This document shows positions 42,550-53,922 of a stretch of DNA of 64,000 nucleotides, one piece after another. The notes under the pieces are model-generated. The model made no database searches. It was not told the DNA's origin and saw only the letters and a program-made list of their open reading frames with translations. Origin of the DNA: Alteriqipengyuania bathyomarina_B (lineage in GTDB: Bacteria > Pseudomonadota > Alphaproteobacteria > Sphingomonadales > Sphingomonadaceae); contig NZ_JBCFZM010000001.1 in the NCBI RefSeq assembly GCF_038594605.1, positions 744,001 through 808,000 on the forward strand, given 5' to 3'. Numbering within the stretch: the stretch's first letter is position 1; every line of letters starts with the position of its first letter. A program made the position numbers and the translations under genes.

Positions 42550-44982
42550 ATGCGATCGATCAACTTCGCCGCCAGCGCGCTCGCGCTTGCCATTGGCCTT
42601 GCCGCCACCGCCGCACCTGTCGCCGCGCAGGAAGGCTACCAGACCCCGCCGCAGGACGTGACCGACATCGTCACCCGGGCGCCCAGCCCCGGCGTGTCGG
42701 TTTCGCCCGATAACGACCAGATCCTGCTGCTGGAGCGCGAGGCGCTGCCGCCGGTCGCAGAGCTGGCCAAGCCGATGGAAAAGCTCGCCGGGCTGCGGCT
42801 CGATGCCTCGATCAATGATCGCTACGGCACGCGCGCCACGGTCGGGCTGGTGCTGCAGGATATCGCCAGCGGCGCTACGCGGCGGGTCGCACTGCCCGCC
42901 GAGGCAGACATCTCCGACGTTTCATGGAAGCCGGACGGCTCGCAGGTGGTCTTCACCAACACGCGCAGCGACGCGATGGACCTACACGTCCTCGATACCG
43001 ATACCACGACCGTCGCCAAGCTGATGACCGGCGGAGTGAACCCGATCTTCCAGAACCCGCGCTGGATGCCCGATGGATCGTTGCTGGTCCTGACCATCCC
43101 GCAGGATCGCGGACCCAAGCCGGTCGAATCGCTGACCCCGAGTGGCCCGGCGATCCAGGACGCAGCGGGCGGCGTGGAAGCGCAGACACGAACCTATCAA
43201 GACCTGCTCGAAAATCCGCATGACGAGGCATTGTTCGAATGGCTGACAACCAGCCAGCCGGTAGTGATGAACGCAGACGGATCGGGCATGCGCGCCATCG
43301 GCGAGCCTCGCATCTACACCAGTGTCACGCCCTCGCCCGATGGCGAATATCTGCTGATGGAATGGTTGGAAAAGCCGTTCTCGTACCAGGTGCCTTACTA
43401 CCGTTTTCCGATCACCAGCGCGGTCTACAACCGCGAAGGCGAGCTCGTGCAGATGATCGCCGAGCAGCCGCTGGCCGATGCGCTGCCCGTGCAGGGCGTG
43501 GTGACCGGACGGCGCAATATCCAGTGGCACCCGACCGAAGACTCGCTGCTGATGTGGGTCGAAGCGCAGGACGGCGGCGACCCGCGCGTCGAAAGCGACA
43601 ACCGCGACAACCTCTACGCGCTCACCGCGCCGTTCAGCGGCGAGGGCCGTGTGGTCGCGCGCTTCGAAGACCGCGCCTCGGGCGCGATGGGCATCGAAGG
43701 CACCGACGACATGATCGCTTATGATTACGACCGTGACACGCGCGAGCTGCGCCAGTCGCTGGTCGATGTGACGGGCGGCAATGCGCCGCGCGTGCTCAAC
43801 CTGCGCAACGTGCAGGATGCCTACAACGACCCGGGCAGCCCGCTGACCACCTATACGGCACGCGGCTTCGGCGTGGCGCGCAATGTCGATGGCAAGCTGC
43901 TGCTGAACGGTAGCGGCGCGACGCCCGAAGGCCTGCGACCCTTCCTGCGCCGCTTCGATCTGACCACGCTGGAAACCGAAGAGCTGTGGCGCAATTCGGG
44001 CGAGCAGCTCGAATCGGTGATCGATGTGCTCGACGATGACGGCAGCGAGTTCCTCACCTTCTACGAAAGCCCGCTCAACCCTGGCAACATCAAGCTCTAC
44101 GGAGATGGGACCGAACGCTTCATCACCGACTTCCCCGATCCGCACCCCGAACTGACCGGGATCAAGCGCGAGCTGGTCACTTACCAGCGCGCCGATGGCG
44201 TCGATCTGACCGCGACGCTTTACCTTCCGCCCGAATACAAGGAAGGCGACAAGCTGCCGGTGGTCGTGTGGGCCTATCCGCGCGAATTCAACGATGCGGC
44301 GACGGCCAGCCAGAACCGCGATTCGCCGTACCGCTTCACGCGCATCGGCAGCTATTCGCACCTGTTCTTCCTGACTCAGGGCTATGCCGTGCTGGACCGG
44401 GCAGCGATGCCGGTGATCGGCGACGATCCCGAAACGGTCAACGACAGCTTCATCGAACAGATCGTCGCTGCCGGACAGGCCGCCGTCGACTTCACGGTGG
44501 AGCGCGGCTTTGGCGACGGCGTTCGCGTGGGTGTCGGCGGGCACAGCTACGGCGCGTTCATGACCGCGCACCTGCTGGCACAGAGCGACATCTTCAAGGC
44601 GGGCATCGCGCGTTCGGGCGCGTATAACCGCACGCTCACGCCTTTCGGTTTCCAGTCCGAACGGCGCATCTTCTGGGATACGCCCGAGACCTACTACATG
44701 CTCAGCCCGTTCATGGCGGCGGACAAGATCAACGAGCCGATCCTGTTCATCCATGGCGAGAACGACAGCAATTCGGGCACCTTCCCGCAGCAGTCGGAGC
44801 GCATGTTCGCGGCGGTCAAGGGAACCGGAGGCACCGCGCGGCTGGTGATGCTGCCGCATGAGGACCACGGCTATCGCGGGCGGGAGTCGATCCTCCACAC
44901 GCTCGCCGAGATGTTCGACTGGTTCGACACGCATGTGAAGAATGCCGAGGTGCCGAGCGACGACCCGGCCTCGGCTGACTAG
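42550..44982 (+). CDS. Secreted S9-family serine peptidase (glutamyl/prolyl-oligopeptidase type)
   Basis: 810 residues. A Sec signal peptide (MRSINFAASALALAIGLAA, cut near AAQ at ~27) is followed by a beta-propeller region (about 60-560) and an alpha/beta-hydrolase domain with catalytic Ser666 (GGHSYGAF), Asp739 (HGENDSNS) and His773 (EDHGYRG). This long S9 type resembles plant chloroplast glutamyl peptidase and bacterial periplasmic S9 enzymes. It most likely degrades peptides in the periplasm. ATG at 42550 with GAGGGAGAAA upstream; 56 bp downstream of mfd but with no sign of functional coupling. Confidence 0.93.
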   Translation: MRSINFAASALALAIGLAATAAPVAAQEGYQTPPQDVTDIVTRAPSPGVSVSPDNDQILLLEREALPPVAELAKPMEKLAGLRLDASINDRYGTRATVGLVLQDIASGATRRVALPAEADISDVSWKPDGSQVVFTNTRSDAMDLHVLDTDTTTVAKLMTGGVNPIFQNPRWMPDGSLLVLTIPQDRGPKPVESLTPSGPAIQDAAGGVEAQTRTYQDLLENPHDEALFEWLTTSQPVVMNADGSGMRAIGEPRIYTSVTPSPDGEYLLMEWLEKPFSYQVPYYRFPITSAVYNREGELVQMIAEQPLADALPVQGVVTGRRNIQWHPTEDSLLMWVEAQDGGDPRVESDNRDNLYALTAPFSGEGRVVARFEDRASGAMGIEGTDDMIAYDYDRDTRELRQSLVDVTGGNAPRVLNLRNVQDAYNDPGSPLTTYTARGFGVARNVDGKLLLNGSGATPEGLRPFLRRFDLTTLETEELWRNSGEQLESVIDVLDDDGSEFLTFYESPLNPGNIKLYGDGTERFITDFPDPHPELTGIKRELVTYQRADGVDLTATLYLPPEYKEGDKLPVVVWAYPREFNDAATASQNRDSPYRFTRIGSYSHLFFLTQGYAVLDRAAMPVIGDDPETVNDSFIEQIVAAGQAAVDFTVERGFGDGVRVGVGGHSYGAFMTAHLLAQSDIFKAGIARSGAYNRTLTPFGFQSERRIFWDTPETYYMLSPFMAADKINEPILFIHGENDSNSGTFPQQSERMFAAVKGTGGTARLVMLPHEDHGYRGRESILHTLAEMFDWFDTHVKNAEVPSDDPASAD

Positions 44983-45026
44983 CGATGAGCTATCGGCCTC
45001 TCGGGCTTATCCCCGGGGGGCCGCCC

Positions 45027-46313
45027 TCACCCGGCCCGCGCCAGGTCGAGAAATTCGGCCTGCGGCAAAGGCTTGGCGCGCAGGAAGCCCTGATACGAGG
45101 TGCAGCCCTCTTCCAGCGCGATCGTGCGCTGCTGCTCGCTCTCCACGCCCTCGGCCACCACTTCGAGGTCAAGCGCGCGGGCCATTGCCACCACGGCGCG
45201 CAGCACCGCCCGGTCGCGCGGGTTGTCCTCCACCCCGTCGAGCATGATGCGGTCGAGCTTGATGATGTCGAGCGGCAGGAATTTGAGATATCCGAAATTG
45301 CAGAAGCCCGCGCCGAAATCGTCGAGCGCGATCCGCATCCCCGCATCGCGCAACAGGCCTAGCGAGCGTGCGGCCAGGTCGAGATCGCCCAGCAGCGCCT
45401 GCTCGGTAATCTCCAGCGTAATCCGCTCGGGATTGACCGAGAGATCGCCCATCATGTCCAGCATGTCCTGGGGAAAGCGCGCGACAGCCAGATCGGCGGC
45501 CGTCACATTGATCGAGCATTTGAGATCGGCAGGCCAGGTGAGCACCGATTTCAGAGCGGCCCCGACCACCCGCCGGGTCAGCTGCGTGGTAAGGTCCGCC
45601 CGCGCCGCGATCCGCAGCAGCGCCTCCCCGCCGATCGAGCCGAGCAGCGGCTGGTTCCAGCGGACCAGCGCCTCGGCCCCGATCATCGCATCGTCGGCGA
45701 GCCGATATTGCGGCTGGAAGCGCACCGCAACTTCCCCTGCGTCGAGCGCGCGGCGAAGCTCCGCCTCTACCTGCCCGGTGTCGATCCCCGCAGGTGCCTC
45801 GTCCCGGTCGATCCAGACGATCCGCCGTCCCGGCTCGCCCCGCAGGCCGATCTGCGCATCGCCCAGTCGCCCGAGGATGTTTGCCGCATCGTCGCCCGAC
45901 AGAGCGCGGATCAACGCAATATGCGGCCAAAGCTGCGGCAGGCCGGCAATCGCCCCGGCGAGCGGCTGTGCGATCCCGTCCGCCAGTGCCTCGGCGAGGA
46001 ACTGCCACCGCTCCCGGCTGCACGGCTCGCGCGTTGCGAGCAGGAACTTGCCGCCATCGAGCCGCGCGACGAACCACGTGTCTTGCGCGAACTCGTCATG
46101 CCCGAAATGGCTCAACCGCCGGGCCACCTCGGTCAGCGCATAGTCCCCCGCGACCGCGCCATGGGCAAGGTTCACACTGTCGAACCGCCCCAGCACCAGC
46201 AGCATCGCATGAACCCGCGTATCCTCCTGCTCCAGCCATCGGCTCAGAATTGCTCGTGCGAAGTCCGGGCTCGCAAGCCCGGTCAGCGCATCATGGTCGG
46301 CGTCGGCATCCAT
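45027..46313 (-). CDS. EAL-domain c-di-GMP phosphodiesterase with degenerate GGDEF domain
   Basis: 428 residues, no membrane helix or signal. The N-terminal domain (about 8-165) has the GGDEF fold order (HDALTGLAS at the start) but the signature is DGGKF (86-90) and the I-site is lost, so cyclase activity is not expected. The EAL domain (180-425) looks intact: EAL 214-216, Asn269 in SINVTAADL, EITEQ, DDFGAGFCN, KLDRIML and AEGVES. It is probably a soluble phosphodiesterase, its GGDEF part perhaps binding GTP as a regulator. ATG at 46313 starts the HDALTGL domain; an upstream in-frame reading extends into the nadK promoter. Confidence 0.92.
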   Translation of the reverse strand: MDADADHDALTGLASPDFARAILSRWLEQEDTRVHAMLLVLGRFDSVNLAHGAVAGDYALTEVARRLSHFGHDEFAQDTWFVARLDGGKFLLATREPCSRERWQFLAEALADGIAQPLAGAIAGLPQLWPHIALIRALSGDDAANILGRLGDAQIGLRGEPGRRIVWIDRDEAPAGIDTGQVEAELRRALDAGEVAVRFQPQYRLADDAMIGAEALVRWNQPLLGSIGGEALLRIAARADLTTQLTRRVVGAALKSVLTWPADLKCSINVTAADLAVARFPQDMLDMMGDLSVNPERITLEITEQALLGDLDLAARSLGLLRDAGMRIALDDFGAGFCNFGYLKFLPLDIIKLDRIMLDGVEDNPRDRAVLRAVVAMARALDLEVVAEGVESEQQRTIALEEGCTSYQGFLRAKPLPQAEFLDLARAG

Positions 46314-46459
46314 CGCACCTCTATTGCAAGCGCTTGCCGAATGGGGAAGCCTGAGCTTCGCGAGAATACCCCGCTGCGGCGCACATGCATTGCCAAGCCG
46401 CTCCATGCTCCATAGGCACTGCGCCCAGTGACTGGGCAAGGCACGGGAAGAGGACTGCA

Positions 46460-47248
46460 ATGGCCGGGCAACCGACATTCGAGCGGCTGGCGCTCGCGAT
46501 TTCGAACTCCGCTCTGGCGCAGGACGCGGCGCAGGACCTGCGCGATTCGCACGACTGGGTGCCGCAGAGCGAGGCCGACGCGGTCGTCGCGCTAGGCGGC
46601 GACGGTTTCATGCTCCAGACGCTGCACACGATGCTCGATACCGGGCGCATCCTGCCCGTCTATGGCGTCAATCGCGGCACGATGGGCTTTCTGATGAACA
46701 AGCACCGTCCCAAGGGTGCGCTGATCGACCGGGTCAACCGCAGCCGCCCGGTGGGGATTTCTCCGCTGAGGATGGAGGCGACCACGCAGGATGGCGAGAC
46801 CCGCATCGAATGCGCGCTCAACGAAGTGTCGCTGCTGCGCGAAACCCGCCAGACCGCGAAGATCGAGATCGTAGTCGACGACAAGACCCGGATCGAGGAA
46901 CTGGTGGCCGATGGCGTGCTAGTGGCAACGCCTGCAGGATCGACCGCCTATAACCTTTCCGCCAATGGCCCGATCCTGCCGCTCGATTCGCATCTGCTTG
47001 CGCTCACCCCGATCAGCGCCTTCCGCCCCCGGCGCTGGCGCGGCGCGATCCTGCCCGACCGCGCGCGGGTGACGTTCCGCATCAACGAGCCTGCCAAGCG
47101 CCCCGTGGCGGCGGTGGCGGACCAGAAGGAGGTGCGCGACGTGGCCGAGGTCCACGTGGAGATCGCGCGCGACTCCGAGCTGACCCTGCTGTTCGACAAG
47201 GGCCATTCGCTCGACGACCGGATCGTCGCCGAACAATTCATGACCTGA
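46460..47248 (+). CDS. nadK: NAD kinase
   Basis: 262 residues. The GGDG motif is VALGGDGFML (44-53; Asp48), followed by YGVNRGTMGFLMN, the ALNEVSLLR (Asn-Glu) motif and the DGVLVATPAGSTAYNLSANGPI diphosphate-binding region (given in two pieces of under 20 residues: DGVLVATPAGSTAYN, LSANGPI). It makes NADP from NAD and ATP. ATG at 46460 follows GGAAGAGGA. Divergent from the EAL gene. A perfect inverted repeat (47258-47283) lies between nadK and tRNA-Asn. Confidence 0.95.
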   Translation: MAGQPTFERLALAISNSALAQDAAQDLRDSHDWVPQSEADAVVALGGDGFMLQTLHTMLDTGRILPVYGVNRGTMGFLMNKHRPKGALIDRVNRSRPVGISPLRMEATTQDGETRIECALNEVSLLRETRQTAKIEIVVDDKTRIEELVADGVLVATPAGSTAYNLSANGPILPLDSHLLALTPISAFRPRRWRGAILPDRARVTFRINEPAKRPVAAVADQKEVRDVAEVHVEIARDSELTLLFDKGHSLDDRIVAEQFMT

Positions 47249-47257
47249 TTTTCCATT

Positions 47258-47283
47258 GGGGGCTTGCGAAATCTTAAGCCCCC
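47258..47283 (+). terminator. Candidate terminator hairpin after nadK
   Basis: GGGGGCTT (47258-47265) and AAGCCCCC (47276-47283) form a perfect 8-bp stem with a 10-nt loop, 9 nt after the nadK stop (47246-47248). No T-run follows on the plus strand (CATATAGG), so it may be an imperfect terminator or overlap the tRNA-Asn promoter. Confidence 0.5.
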
Positions 47284-47315
47284 CCATATAGGCCCGGGCC
47301 TGCCGATATGGCTGC

Positions 47316-47390
47316 TCCCCGATAGCTCAGCGGTAGAGTAGGTGACTGTTAATCACTTGGTCGTTGGTTCGAATCCAACTCGGGGAGCCA
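47316..47390 (+). tRNA. tRNA-Asn (anticodon GTT)
   Basis: Acceptor TCCCCGA pairs with TCGGGGA; D arm TAGCTCAGCGGTAGA; anticodon loop CTGTTAA with anticodon GTT closed by GTGA/TCAC; T arm GTTGGTTCGAATCCAAC; encoded GCCA end; T5 follows directly (47391-47395). 75 nt. Confidence 0.96.
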
Positions 47391-47515
47391 TTTTTCCTTC
47401 ATAGCCGCAGCAACAGCGCCGGAGCCGTCTCCTGTGCGAGGGCTTCCGGGCTTTTCGTAGCTTCGCGTTCGATGTCCGCTTCAGGGCACTTCATGCGGTG
47501 GCGTCGGCGACCGTG

Positions 47516-47533
47516 ATGGGGTGGTTAGCTGCC
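47516..47533. repeat. Direct repeat copy 1 beside the lipoprotein gene
   Basis: ATGGGGTGGTTAGCTGCC matches 47926-47943 in 16 of 18 positions. The two copies lie on either side of a low-GC lipoprotein gene, 410 bp apart. GTGG/CCAC (47521-47524, 47531-47535 region) gives a weak inverted repeat inside this copy. Confidence 0.75.
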
Positions 47534-47541
47534 ACCCAAGG

Positions 47542-47892
47542 TCATTCTACCCGCTGCGCGTTCCTCAAGACATATGGCTGGCAGACCGTGATACAGATGA
47601 GCTCGGTGCCACAGGCCGTTTTTTCCAATGTCCCTGTCAGCTTCACTCTACTCGCATGAGGTGCATCGATAACCGCATCGACAGCGACACAGCTTTCCGG
47701 GGCGTCAAAATAGTTCCTTTTGCCAAAGTAGATGCCTGTCGCCTCGTGCTGGTTTGACCAGAATCCGGAGAGGGTGACTTTCTCATTCAACCTCTCTTCG
47801 AGCATCTGATAGTTCGAGATTCCAGTGGGGGAAGAGGCCGACACGCAGCCAGCCAATGTCATCGAAAGTATCGCTATTCGAGCGCTGCGCAT
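47542..47892 (-). CDS. Low-GC lipoprotein of unknown function
   Basis: 116 residues. The signal peptide ends in lipobox LAGC (Cys16), so the protein is likely lipid-anchored. The mature part (SSPTGISNYQMLEERLNEKV and on) has three or four further Cys near the C-terminus (TACGTELICITVCQPY) and no motif I can name. The coding region is visibly AT-richer than its neighbours and uses rarer codons for this genome. It lies between tRNA-Asn and a TauE permease gene, flanked by an 18-nt direct repeat, which suggests a transferred cassette. ATG at 47892. Confidence 0.75.
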   Translation of the reverse strand: MRSARIAILSMTLAGCVSASSPTGISNYQMLEERLNEKVTLSGFWSNQHEATGIYFGKRNYFDAPESCVAVDAVIDAPHASRVKLTGTLEKTACGTELICITVCQPYVLRNAQRVE

Positions 47893-47925
47893 GTTGCATT
47901 CTTAGTAATAAAGCGAGTGTCCGCA

Positions 47926-47943
47926 ATGGGGTCGTTAGCTGAC
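47926..47943. repeat. Direct repeat copy 2, with a perfect inverted repeat at its end
   Basis: ATGGGGTCGTTAGCTGAC matches copy 1 at 47516-47533 in 16 of 18 positions. Its end forms a perfect AGCTGAC-G-GTCAGCT inverted repeat (47937-47951). The preceding bases GTGTCCGCA recall the TGTCCGC before copy 1 (47473-47479). Confidence 0.75.
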
Positions 47944-48669
47944 GGTCAGCTTCAGCGCCCTAAGCCCCCAACAACAGCCGCACCCCCACAAACAGCGTCA
48001 ACCCCGCCGTCAGCCAGGCGATCACCTTCGGCTTGAACAGCCGAACCGCGAACAGGCTGCCGATCTGGCCGCCAATAACCACCGCGATCATCAGCGGCAG
48101 GCCCGCCTCTGCCGCCGCGCCGAGCATTCCGAAACCGTTCTTGGCGAGCTGGCCGGAGAGGCCGAACAGCGAATTGACGAGGATGAACAGGCTCGCGGTC
48201 GCGGCGATGGCGCGCGGGTTGTCCCAGCGCACGAGGTGCAGCAACGGGGCGAGGAAGATGCCGCCGCCGATCCCCACCAGCCCCGCGAGATAGCCCAGCG
48301 GCATCGCGGCTACGTAGATCGCGCGGCCTCCGAGCCTTGATCGGCCTTCGCTTGCCTCACGCTTGGGCAGCAGCAGCAAGGCGCCCGCGACGCACAGGCT
48401 CGCGCCCAGCAGCATCAGGAAGGCGCGCTCTCCGATGGGGGTCAGCCCGCCGAGCAGCGCGGCGGGTGCGGCAATCGCGGTCAGCGCCAGAGCGCCGCGC
48501 CACGGGGTGATCCCCGCGCGCGCGAAGCGCACCGAGCTGCCGCTGACCACCGCGAGATTGCACAGCAGCGAGACCACCGGCAGCAGCCGGTAGTCCATGC
48601 CGGAAAGCGCCAGCAGCGCGCTATAGGTCGATCCACCGCCGAAGCCGACCGACGCATAGAGCAGCGCGG

Positions 48670-51516
<2,847 letters not shown>

Positions 51517-51638
51517 GGTGCGAGGGGACCTTGAAATTTCGATGGAATGCGCAGGCTCGGCTGGGAACGCCGGCGCTGCCGCAGGAAAAAGGGATTATGC
51601 GCCGCCCTCAGGGGCGAACGGCCGGGTACGCAGGTGCG

Positions 51639-51905
51639 CTATTCGCGCAAGCGGTCGGGCCCGTACTGGACGGTCGGAATGAAAACGACCGGGCCGCGCA
51701 GGCGGCACACCTTCTCGGCAACGATCCACCAGTCGCGCACCGCATACTTGGTGCGACAGACGCAGCGCTTGTTATCCTCTTCGGGATCGCAGACTTCGTC
51801 GGCCGAGCGGCTGACCGAGCTTTCCGCCAGCATGGCGTGCCCCGGCGCGCCGAGCGCGATCAGGCCGGTAAGGAAGGCCAAGCAGGTGAGCAGAATGCGA
51901 AGCAT
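51639..51905 (-). CDS. Small secreted Cys-rich protein of unknown function
   Basis: 88 residues. A Sec signal peptide (MLRILLTCLAFLTGLIALGA) leads into a short mature domain with four Cys (39, 48, 50, 67) in ADEVCDPEEDNKRCVCR and EKVCRLRGP, probably two disulfides. No family recognised. ATG at 51905 is preferred to the upstream GTG at 51932 because it places the signal peptide at the N-terminus. It is the first of three accessory genes between secA and argJ, all on the minus strand but with gaps of 57-90 bp, so separate transcripts are possible. Confidence 0.72.
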   Translation of the reverse strand: MLRILLTCLAFLTGLIALGAPGHAMLAESSVSRSADEVCDPEEDNKRCVCRTKYAVRDWWIVAEKVCRLRGPVVFIPTVQYGPDRLRE

Positions 51906-51962
51906 CGGCTGTTTACATAGGCACAGCTTCACTCGCCGTCCAGCCGCAAGCGGTAGGCCCGC

Positions 51963-52637
51963 CTAGTCCGCGGGTTCTTCGACGCTCACGCTGCCCTTCA
52001 TGCGGAACCTGCGCCGTACCGGATTGCCGTCCTCGTCGCGGATCGGCTCGAAGACCGGGCCAGCCGGAAATCCGCAGGCCCATGACCGGTCGAAACCGAC
52101 GAGCGTATCGATCTCGCAGTCCGAAACCGAACCGTCTGCCTCTACCGTGAAGGCGTAATCCCATTCACTTTCTTCGGGCGCAGGGCGGCTGCCTTCGGGT
52201 ATTTGCCAGCGCACGGTGCCATCGAAGACGCCCGCGACCGCCTGCCCCTCCTGATCGCGCTTGGGCACGAAAAGTGCGCGCTTCGTGATAAGCTCGCAGG
52301 TCAGCTGCTTGAGGTTTTGCGGCGCGCTACCCCCGGTCGTTTCGCAGCCCGACACCGTGCCGTCGGGCTCCACGTCGAGCGAGAAGGACACCGTCCCCTC
52401 CTCGTTTCTTGCGATAGCCGAGGTAGGATAGTCCGTACTCCGGATCCACGTACCGGGGTTGTTGGCCGGCCTCAGCGCATTTCCGCCCGGCTCCGCCCTG
52501 TCCAGCGGCGAACCGGCCTGCTGGGGCTTCGGTTGCTCTGAATCGACGATGCGAAGTGCCGGTGGTGCATCCTGCGCCAGCGCCGCACCCGATCCCGACA
52601 TGAGCAAGACCGCGGCCGCTCCGATAACGCTTTGCAT
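51963..52637 (-). CDS. Secreted protein with two TonB C-terminal-like domains
   Basis: 224 residues. A signal peptide ends near ALAQD (residue 21-22); a Pro/Gln-rich linker (30-62) follows. Residues 64-147 match the TonB C-terminal pattern (DYPTSAIARNEEGTVSFSLD, then the DGTVSGC strand and VRWQIP end). Residues 158-220 look like a degenerate second copy (WDYAFTVEADGSVSDCEID, FEPIRDEDGNPVRRRFRMKG). Each has a Cys pair (98/114 and 174/188) that could form a disulfide. A TonB has a membrane anchor and one C domain; this protein has a cleavable signal and two, so it may be a periplasmic TonB-like mediator or a peptidoglycan/receptor-binding protein. ATG at 52637. Confidence 0.8.
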   Translation of the reverse strand: MQSVIGAAAVLLMSGSGAALAQDAPPALRIVDSEQPKPQQAGSPLDRAEPGGNALRPANNPGTWIRSTDYPTSAIARNEEGTVSFSLDVEPDGTVSGCETTGGSAPQNLKQLTCELITKRALFVPKRDQEGQAVAGVFDGTVRWQIPEGSRPAPEESEWDYAFTVEADGSVSDCEIDTLVGFDRSWACGFPAGPVFEPIRDEDGNPVRRRFRMKGSVSVEEPAD

Positions 52638-52723
52638 ATTACCCCCTGTGGCAATCCCTTGCGCAGAGTGTGTGCGGCGGAGCCGCGCTTGTAAACCCGT
52701 GTGCACCGCATTCCGCACTGTCC

Positions 52724-53755
52724 CTAAGCGTGGGCGGGAATGGCGGCTTGCAGCGCTTCCTCCCACCGGTCGGCTACCGCGCGATCGCCGTAGCGCGCAT
52801 CGATATGGGCAAGGCCCTGCGCAAGGCGCTCCCGCTCGTCGTTCCAATCGCAGGCGTAGCGCGCAAGCCCGCCCTGCCAGTCGTCGATCGCCACGAAGTC
52901 TCGCAACTCCTCGTAAGCTGGAAGCGCATCGGCAACCACGCCCAGCCCCGCACGCAGCGCGGTGGCAGGCCGGTTGATCGACTTGCCCAGCGTAAAGCTG
53001 CTTCTCCCCACCGGAATGACCGCCACGCGATGCGCGCGAAGCGCAGGCAGGAAAGCGGCGAGCGACCAGCTCATGTAATGGGACGGGATGCCGAAATCCG
53101 CGCCGACCTTCCGATAGGCAAACCAGGTGTCGCTGATGATGGTGAGCGTGATCGGATGGCTCCTTGCAAAAGCCTCCAACTCGCTCATCCGCTCGGCGAC
53201 ATGGACCAGCCCGGCATGCTTGCCCGCGCTGTTGCCGAACCAGACGCAGTGCAGCGCTTCGTCGTGGCGGGTGAGGAAGCGGCGCAAGCGCGTCAGCCGC
53301 CAGCGCTCCAGCAGCGAGAGAGGCAATCCGGCGAGGAAATCGGTATTCTCCAGCATGTCCGGAACGACCTTCAGCGGAACGCCTGCAACCTGTTCGGCGA
53401 GCCGCGCGAGCAGGTCGGGTGTAGGAGCGGTAATCAGCGCTGCCCGCTGCAAGCCCGCAATCACTCGGGCTTCGGTCTGCTTGTCACCCTCGGCGCGCGC
53501 TTTGGCGATCAGGTTGTCGCACATGTCGTAGAGCACCGGCACGCCTGCCGCTTGGGCCCGGTCCATCACCTTGTCGGCCGTACGGGTGAAGCTCTTGGAA
53601 ATGACGATGCAATCGAGCCCCTCAGCCGAGTGCCCGCCGTCGTAAAACACGCATTCATGCCCGCGTGCCGCGAGCTGCGCCATCGGGCCATGGACGCGCA
53701 GGCGCGCGCTGGCGTGCTTGGGGTTCCGGCGCTGGGTGTACCAACCAATACGCAT
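52724..53755 (-). CDS. GT-B type glycosyltransferase-like protein
   Basis: 343 residues. N-terminus MRIGWYTQRRNPKHASARLRV with a following VLYDMCDNLIAKA (donor-domain interface), a central LITAPTPDLLARLAEQV and a C-terminal sugar-nucleotide-like RAGLGVVADALPAYEELRDF segment point to a GT-B fold. Family number uncertain; Gln/Asp/Glu contacts of a specific donor cannot be read by eye. It probably acts on a cell-envelope polysaccharide or lipid. ATG at 53755. It is divergent from argJ (168 bp apart) and downstream neighbours are the secreted proteins above. Confidence 0.8.
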   Translation of the reverse strand: MRIGWYTQRRNPKHASARLRVHGPMAQLAARGHECVFYDGGHSAEGLDCIVISKSFTRTADKVMDRAQAAGVPVLYDMCDNLIAKARAEGDKQTEARVIAGLQRAALITAPTPDLLARLAEQVAGVPLKVVPDMLENTDFLAGLPLSLLERWRLTRLRRFLTRHDEALHCVWFGNSAGKHAGLVHVAERMSELEAFARSHPITLTIISDTWFAYRKVGADFGIPSHYMSWSLAAFLPALRAHRVAVIPVGRSSFTLGKSINRPATALRAGLGVVADALPAYEELRDFVAIDDWQGGLARYACDWNDERERLAQGLAHIDARYGDRAVADRWEEALQAAIPAHA

Positions 53756-53922
53756 TCGGCTCTCTTCTGATGACCTTTCGTCAGAGTTCTGCGCCCGACA
53801 CTCGTTGCGCGATGCGTGCAAGCGGTGGTGAGCGACGAGCGGTGAACTTTCGGCAGCGCAATCGCAAGCGGGAATGGGAGCGCTGATGCATGCCCTTCCA
53901 TCGAACGCTCTTGCCTCGCTGC

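Noticed and set aside
42982..44934. 650-residue antisense reading across the S9 peptidase gene
   Set aside because: Same cause; the plus-strand frame has a signal peptide and a full catalytic triad.
47316..47541. Phage or island attachment site at tRNA-Asn
   Set aside because: No copy of the tRNA 3' end is seen downstream and there is no integrase; the flanking direct repeats differ from the tRNA sequence.
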